The translations under genes were made by a program, and so were the position numbers. The notes under the pieces were generated by a model that saw nothing but the letters and a program-made list of their open reading frames with translations, made no database searches and was not told where the DNA came from. From NCBI GenBank assembly GCA_963678375.2, contig CAXXQH010000001.1:420827-484826 (forward strand): a stretch of 64,000 nucleotides of DNA, in the 5' to 3' direction. Origin of the DNA: JAEKNW01 sp963678375 (GTDB lineage Bacteria > Cloacimonadota > Cloacimonadia > Cloacimonadales > JAFGVF01). Within the stretch, counting starts at the first letter, position 1. Each line of letters begins with the position of its first letter. This document shows positions 60,288 to 64,000 of the stretch, one piece after another.

Positions 60288-60336
60288 GGTGTGGACGGTT
60301 TCCAAGTGATTAAGGCTTGGCTTAGCCCCAAAAGTT

Positions 60337-60370
60337 AAAGAGGTACTAAATTATAGCACCTCTTTTTTTT
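60337..60370 (+). terminator. intrinsic terminator of the accessory block
   Basis: AAAGAGGT (60337-60344) pairs with ACCTCTTT (60358-60365), followed by T residues to 60370. On the other strand it also faces the end of the portal gene. Confidence 0.75.
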
Positions 60371-60376
60371 ATATGT

Positions 60377-63130
60377 TTATTTTATTAAGAAGCCTTTTCT
60401 AAGTCTATCCATTTCTTTATCTTTACCGATAACAACAATGTTAAAATACTCGTATTCTCCATTGTTTATATCAACAACAAGAACAATATTTTTTGAGTAT
60501 TTCTTATAATATCTAACGCGACTTTTATCCTTATCAAGCCAGACTTCATCAGGTTTAACAAGGACTTCATCAATAGCATTTATATATTTCATTCTTCCTC
60601 GGATATCTTTGGCAGTGTAGGTCTCTTTTAAGAACTTATCCGCTTTGCCTTTATCAAGGAATATTGGTGTATCATTATAACCAGCAACAGTTCTATTGCC
60701 AAGATATTCAGAGTATTCTTTTAGTAGTTCCTCTTTTGATTTTCCATCAGTGTTATGAAGTTTTGGTAGTTTATTTTCAGGCATCTCTTTCCAATCCCGT
60801 AGATCTAAGTCTTTGTAGGATTTAGTATAGAGGTCTGGACAGTGCTTTTTAGCAGAGTTGTAGATGTGCAAACGCTTGCTTCTGATAGACATTTCCGGAT
60901 ATAAAATAGAGATGTTTTTAGCATCTTCACAGCCTAACCAGTCTCCAAAGAGAGAGTTGTCTTTGCCTACATTACGTTTAAATTCTTCTTTAACATTTGA
61001 ATCAGGAGGAACATCTCTCTTGAGTCCAGGGTCTCCGTTTGCTTCTTCTTCAGTTAGTTGTTCTTTACCACAACGACAACCCCAGCCATTAGGAGGATAG
61101 TATTCATCCCAGAAAGCATCATCTACATGTCTGACTATACCATCCAAGGGTTTATGTTCATCCCTGACAGCGTCATCTTGCATGGTAACATAACGGAGAT
61201 AAGGGAAGATTTCCTTGAGGTCTTGGATGTTTTTCCAGTCTGCAGCTGCTCGAGCTGATTTAATGGCCTGGTTAAAATTAGTCTTCAGGTAATGAGGATT
61301 TTCAGGTTCGAAACCTTTTAGCTTGAGGTTTTCCTTAAATTCTTGAAAGGTAGTACCTTCAGTAAAGGCTTTTTCAGCTTCAGACTTAATCATATCAAGC
61401 ATTGTTTCGGAAGTTACTCCTGCTACGATAAAGGTTTCTGCCCGGAAAGCATTTAAAGCTTGGGTGTCTTTTAGGGTCCAGTCTATTTCGAAGTTGTAGT
61501 CAGCCCCTAAATCCCCTGAAGGGGACTTTGAAGAGACCTCACACGAAGGCACGAAGGCATCATACTTCGCTGAAGCTTCGTAGGATGTACCCCTCCGTTG
61601 AGGGGAATTAACCACCCCGTCCGGAGTACCGTCCACCCCTCCGTAGAGGGGAATTGACGAGGAAGCTTTCTTCTTTAGAGAAGCTTTTCTTAGCTTATAG
61701 TATTCTTTAAGAAGTGTTTGATACATCTCATTAGCATAGGTTAAATAGAGGTCTTTAGGATAAGACATATTTTCTATATCTTTGAATGACTTGGCTTCTT
61801 TGATTTGAGATTTGATTTTTATTAGCTGTTTGAGGGAAGCCCCTAAATCCCCTGAAGGGGACTTTGAAGAGACCACCGTGGCTTCTTCGAAGGCATCATA
61901 CTTCGCTGAAGCTTCGTAGGATGTACCCCTCCTTTGAGGGGAATTAACCACTACCCTATTCTGAAAAGGGAAGAGCTGAGATGCAACCTCCTTTAGTTTT
62001 GCACCAGACTTTGGTACAGGGATGCCATAAGTGGTGTACCAATAATCAGGTTCTATTTCGATGATATTGTTTAGTTGAGTATCTATGTTTATCTTAGTGT
62101 TTAAATCAACATGTTCAGGGATAGTAAGAGTTACTTTAATATCTTGGTCAGCGAAGTTTAATCTGTTTAACCTAGAGCAGATATAAGAGATATACTTAGA
62201 GCAGTCTCTGATATCAGCCTGGAGGATATCCTGTCTGACCATGTTATGAACCTTAGCTTGAGCATAGGATCCTGTCTTTTCAGTATTAGTTGTGAGAGTT
62301 TGGCCAAGTATTCTTTTAGAGATTGATTTTTTACAAAAGTCTAAAAGAACTGCATAGAGATTAGCATTAGCTGAAGCATTTTTAAAGTCTGCGAACTCAA
62401 TTAGAGTATTTTCAGAGATAACAGCACCTAAGTCTGTACCCAGGTTCTTTACCATAGACTTGAGTAGGTTCTTTTCTTCCTGTGTTGAACCTGGTTTATA
62501 CTTTCCAATTCTGATAGGTTTTCCATAAGTTTCAACAAAGGATGCCCAATTGTTGAGAGCAAAGGAAAAGAAAGTATAATATTTAATAATAGACTCATAG
62601 ACTGAATAATTTTGATATAGACGCACAAATTTATCATCAGAGAGGCTTTTCTTCTCATCTTCGACATACAAGACCAATTCAGATTTTTCAGCCCTCAAAT
62701 CGAGGTTTTTATATTCTATGAACTTGTCTATAGTATAAAGATTGTTTTCCAGCTTAAAGGCAATCTGACGAAATAGAGAACCTGTTAACTTTAAATCAAG
62801 AGCCTGGTCAATCAGAAGAGGGAAAAAGCTATCCAAGAAAGAAGTGAAGAAGTCTTTTTGTTGTTGAGAGATATCTTCAGGGAGAGTGAAAGAAGCTGAT
62901 TTAAGAGCTTCTACTCTGACATCAGTATCTCCAGCAAGGTTATCATCTAGCTTATAAAGTCTGTCATATAAGCTATTAAGGTGTTTCAATCTTCCATTAT
63001 GGGCATTATGTAGAGCTAAAGCCATTTCTGAAGGTGTGATTTTAGCTGACCAAAGAGGTTTTTCTTCCTCAATTTTAGTTTGGGTTAAGATGGTTGTTGA
63101 TGTTTTTTTAAATAAATCAAGTATATTCAT
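60377..63130 (-). CDS. phage portal (DUF935)-MuF head-morphogenesis-nuclease toxin fusion protein
   Basis: 917 residues from the ATG at 63130, chosen because AAAGGAG precedes it. About 1-390 and 430-505 is a Mu gp29-like portal (DUF935): TPSEMALALHNAHNGRLKHL, LKLTGSLFRQIAFK, WASFVETYGKPIRIGKY. About 560-780 is the Mu gp30/SPP1 gp7-like MuF region (RYVTMQDDAVRDEHKPLDG near 645, NGWGCRCG near 680). About 840-917 looks like a PBECR-type phage nuclease toxin (YINAIDEVLVKPDEVW, RYYKKYSKNIVLVVD, RLRKGFLIK). In Mu the first two are separate genes. Two copies of a 112-bp palindromic repeat are inserted in-frame (near residues 393-430 and 505-543). Confidence 0.8.
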   Translation of the reverse strand: MNILDLFKKTSTTILTQTKIEEEKPLWSAKITPSEMALALHNAHNGRLKHLNSLYDRLYKLDDNLAGDTDVRVEALKSASFTLPEDISQQQKDFFTSFLDSFFPLLIDQALDLKLTGSLFRQIAFKLENNLYTIDKFIEYKNLDLRAEKSELVLYVEDEKKSLSDDKFVRLYQNYSVYESIIKYYTFFSFALNNWASFVETYGKPIRIGKYKPGSTQEEKNLLKSMVKNLGTDLGAVISENTLIEFADFKNASANANLYAVLLDFCKKSISKRILGQTLTTNTEKTGSYAQAKVHNMVRQDILQADIRDCSKYISYICSRLNRLNFADQDIKVTLTIPEHVDLNTKINIDTQLNNIIEIEPDYWYTTYGIPVPKSGAKLKEVASQLFPFQNRVVVNSPQRRGTSYEASAKYDAFEEATVVSSKSPSGDLGASLKQLIKIKSQIKEAKSFKDIENMSYPKDLYLTYANEMYQTLLKEYYKLRKASLKKKASSSIPLYGGVDGTPDGVVNSPQRRGTSYEASAKYDAFVPSCEVSSKSPSGDLGADYNFEIDWTLKDTQALNAFRAETFIVAGVTSETMLDMIKSEAEKAFTEGTTFQEFKENLKLKGFEPENPHYLKTNFNQAIKSARAAADWKNIQDLKEIFPYLRYVTMQDDAVRDEHKPLDGIVRHVDDAFWDEYYPPNGWGCRCGKEQLTEEEANGDPGLKRDVPPDSNVKEEFKRNVGKDNSLFGDWLGCEDAKNISILYPEMSIRSKRLHIYNSAKKHCPDLYTKSYKDLDLRDWKEMPENKLPKLHNTDGKSKEELLKEYSEYLGNRTVAGYNDTPIFLDKGKADKFLKETYTAKDIRGRMKYINAIDEVLVKPDEVWLDKDKSRVRYYKKYSKNIVLVVDINNGEYEYFNIVVIGKDKEMDRLRKGFLIK
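61503..61615 (-). repeat. 112-bp palindromic repeat in the portal gene, copy 1
   Basis: Starts GCCCCTAAATCCCCTGAAGG and ends GGGGAATTAACCAC on the plus strand. It matches 61839-61951 along its length except for a 20-base central part (ACGAAGGCACGAAGGC against CACCGTGGCTTCTTCG). A further CCCCGTCC/GGACGG-type hairpin (61616-61650) adjoins it. The reading frame remains open. Confidence 0.95.
61839..61951 (-). repeat. 112-bp palindromic repeat in the portal gene, copy 2
   Basis: It encodes NSPQRRGTSYEASAKYDAF...SSKSPSGDLGA in the portal protein, almost the same peptide as copy 1. Contains CCCCTGAAGGGG and CCCCTCC/GAGGGG hairpins and GAAGCTTC. Confidence 0.95.
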
Positions 63131-63270
63131 TTTTTTCTCCTTTAATATTTTAAGAGCTTTTACACGAATTAACGCGAATTTAAGCGAATTAACACGAATT
63201 AATACGGGCAAGATGCCCACGTTCCCAGTTAATTAAGATGCCGACAGGGATGTTGGCGCTCCCAGTAGTG
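63131..63270. other. gap between terminase and portal genes: repeats
   Basis: 63150-63204 is a copy of the TAAGAGCTTTTACAC/AACACGAATTA stretch also at 55180. 63205-63230 (GGGCA-AGA-TGCCC with GTTCCCAGTT) and 63240-63266 (GCCGACA-GGGA-TGTTGGC with GCTCCCAGT) are two hairpins. The ribosome site for the portal lies at the left end. Confidence 0.85.
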
Positions 63271-64000
63271 TTACCAGACATCAGAAAATTGAGTGGCCAG
63301 ACTTGTTTCAACTGTTTCATAGCTTTCTTCTTGAGAGTTAATTCTAAGGCAATTTACTCCTCCTGCTAAGGCATCAGGACCGTCATCGTTAGGATAATCA
63401 GGGAAGCCGAGTAATTGGTCTTCCAGTAGTTGTGTTTCTGCTGTTTTTTTGTTTAGGAAAGAGAAGCCAACCCCATTCGAAGTAAGGTTCAAGTCTTTCT
63501 ATACGAAGTTCTTTCTTTTCTTTGTTTTCAACTCCTGAAGAGGTAGCATATAACCCATAACAAGAGCAATATCAGGGATGTAGTCCCAGATAACCTTTTG
63601 CCAGAAGTTAGACTCCATATAAAGACGGGCATTATATCTACTATGAACCGAATAGAGATATTTAAGCATCTCGATAATAGAAGCTTTTCGCAAGTAACAA
63701 TCTAACAGGTAATACTTCTTTTTGTAGAAGCCAATAGTCATGGAGGCTTTATAGTCTGAGGTAGATTTTTCACCTAAAGAAGGGTCAGTGTAGTTAACTA
63801 TTTTCTCAAAAGTGATGTTTTCGATATCTTCAGGTGAGTTATATCTAAACCAGGCTTCTTTGAACTTAAGTCCTTCGACTACTGGATTCATGCGAAAGTG
63901 TCTTTCAAAGCCAAATCTGCCGATAGCTTGTCTGATTTTGATAAGTTTTTCTTTAGTGTGTTTTTCTTGCCATGTTGGATTGAAGTGTCCATCATCAACT
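63271..64000 (-). pseudogene. phage terminase large subunit, double-frameshifted and cut by the right edge
   Basis: Leftward frame open to the right edge (VDDGHFNPTWQEKHTKEKLIKIRQAIGRFG...). The nuclease part is recognisable: YTDPSLGEKSTSDYKASMTIGFYKKKYYLLDCYLRK near 63700-63800 and FPDYPNDDGPDALAGGV near 63360-63400, the terminase RNase H-like domain of the Mu gp28 group. A TAG stop interrupts at 63499. The next frame over reads KEKKELRIERLEPYFEWGWLLFP between 63450 and 63520, the expected sequence. So a one-base change near 63515 and a compensating one near 63450, both in A-runs, break and restore the frame. This is inactivation or assembly error. Confidence 0.8.

Larger units (their letters stand above)
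60240..60370 (+). ncRNA. possible structured RNA or untranslated end with terminator
   Basis: A region of about 130 bases with the 22-bp repeat, pairing CTTAATC/GATTAAG and GCTTGGCTTAGCC, ends with a strong terminator. A similar arrangement precedes the first repeat copy (59135-59213). It may be just the 3' UTR of the module or a small RNA. No known RNA family is recognised. Confidence 0.25.
44240..64000. mobile_element. Mu-like transposable prophage, left part (continues past the window)
   Basis: The series end sites, leftward S24 repressor, divergent early operon with MuA transposase, MuB, GemA (DUF1018) and DUF3164, then terminase, portal (DUF935) and MuF genes is the hallmark of Mu-like phages. 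Differences from Mu: extra DUF2971 cargo left of the repressor, an accessory block at 57.6-60.4 kb, and late genes on the opposite strand to the early genes. The right end is not seen. The left boundary lies somewhere in 44235-44313. Confidence 0.85.

Noticed and set aside
60240..60370. Retron msr/msd RNA or tRNA-like gene
   Set aside because: No reverse transcriptase gene is nearby and no cloverleaf or retron-type branching G context could be made out.

Overview
The window is AT-rich bacterial DNA with two parts: a chromosomal segment (about 1-44,240) and the left part of a Mu-like transposable prophage (about 44,240 to the right edge). The host looks like an anaerobic or microaerophilic member of the FCB group, possibly Cloacimonadota. 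Reasons: low GC, a secreted protein with a type IX-secretion-like C-terminal sorting domain, an Nqr sodium pump, a NuoE/NuoF/NuoG-GltD-type bifurcating oxidoreductase, and many GC-rich hairpin repeats. This assignment is inference; there is no rRNA, and I saw no tRNA gene.

Chromosomal layout: (i) 1-2,902, a minus-strand set with a lipoprotein (cut by the left edge), a retropepsin-like protease, an integral membrane protein and a TetR regulator with a perfect palindrome next to its start. (ii) 3,101-9,042, mgtE, then rnhB, a PdxA-methyltransferase fusion, a DUF2007-PyrE fusion and an aspartate aminotransferase. (iii) 9,043-13,458, a repeat-rich stretch with five tandem 32-bp hairpin units, small hypothetical genes, a DUF4476 protein, a DUF559 endonuclease-like gene exactly bracketed by 66-bp inverted repeats, and a class II photolyase. 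(iv) 13,459-24,110, the energy block: nqrBCDEF without nqrA, then NuoE/NuoF/NuoG-GltD subunits preceded by a DtxR-type regulator. (v) 24,236-43,993, housekeeping: AlkD-like repair, TPR, prepilin peptidase, MATE (one frameshifted), AI-2E family, cNMP-binding, pcm, surE, a sorting-domain protein, DEAD helicase, uvrA, a beta-barrel-like protein and rsmA.

Prophage: repeated TGAGAAA sites mark the probable left end (44,300-44,525). Then come a leftward DUF2971 cargo gene and an S24 repressor, and a divergent early operon (46,892-57,549): small proteins, a compact protein that appears to carry its own DDE/RNase H triad, MuA transposase, MuB ATPase, a winged-helix protein, GemA (DUF1018), DUF3164, a replisome-organiser-like protein and a set of Zn-ribbon proteins. 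An accessory segment (57,600-60,370) holds two two-gene modules of soluble/membrane proteins with their own promoters and a 22-bp direct repeat; they are candidate defence or exclusion modules. The late genes are on the opposite strand: terminase large subunit (frameshifted, cut by the right edge) and a single large protein joining portal, MuF head-morphogenesis and a C-terminal nuclease-toxin-like domain. The phage continues beyond the window.

The most unusual signals are: hairpin repeats whose stems differ completely while the four-base loop and a TCCCAGTT tail persist; in-frame insertion of these and other palindromic repeats into at least six phage genes; the compact DDE protein upstream of MuA; and the DUF559/inverted-repeat unit. 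All family assignments are by eye from motifs; no database search was run.
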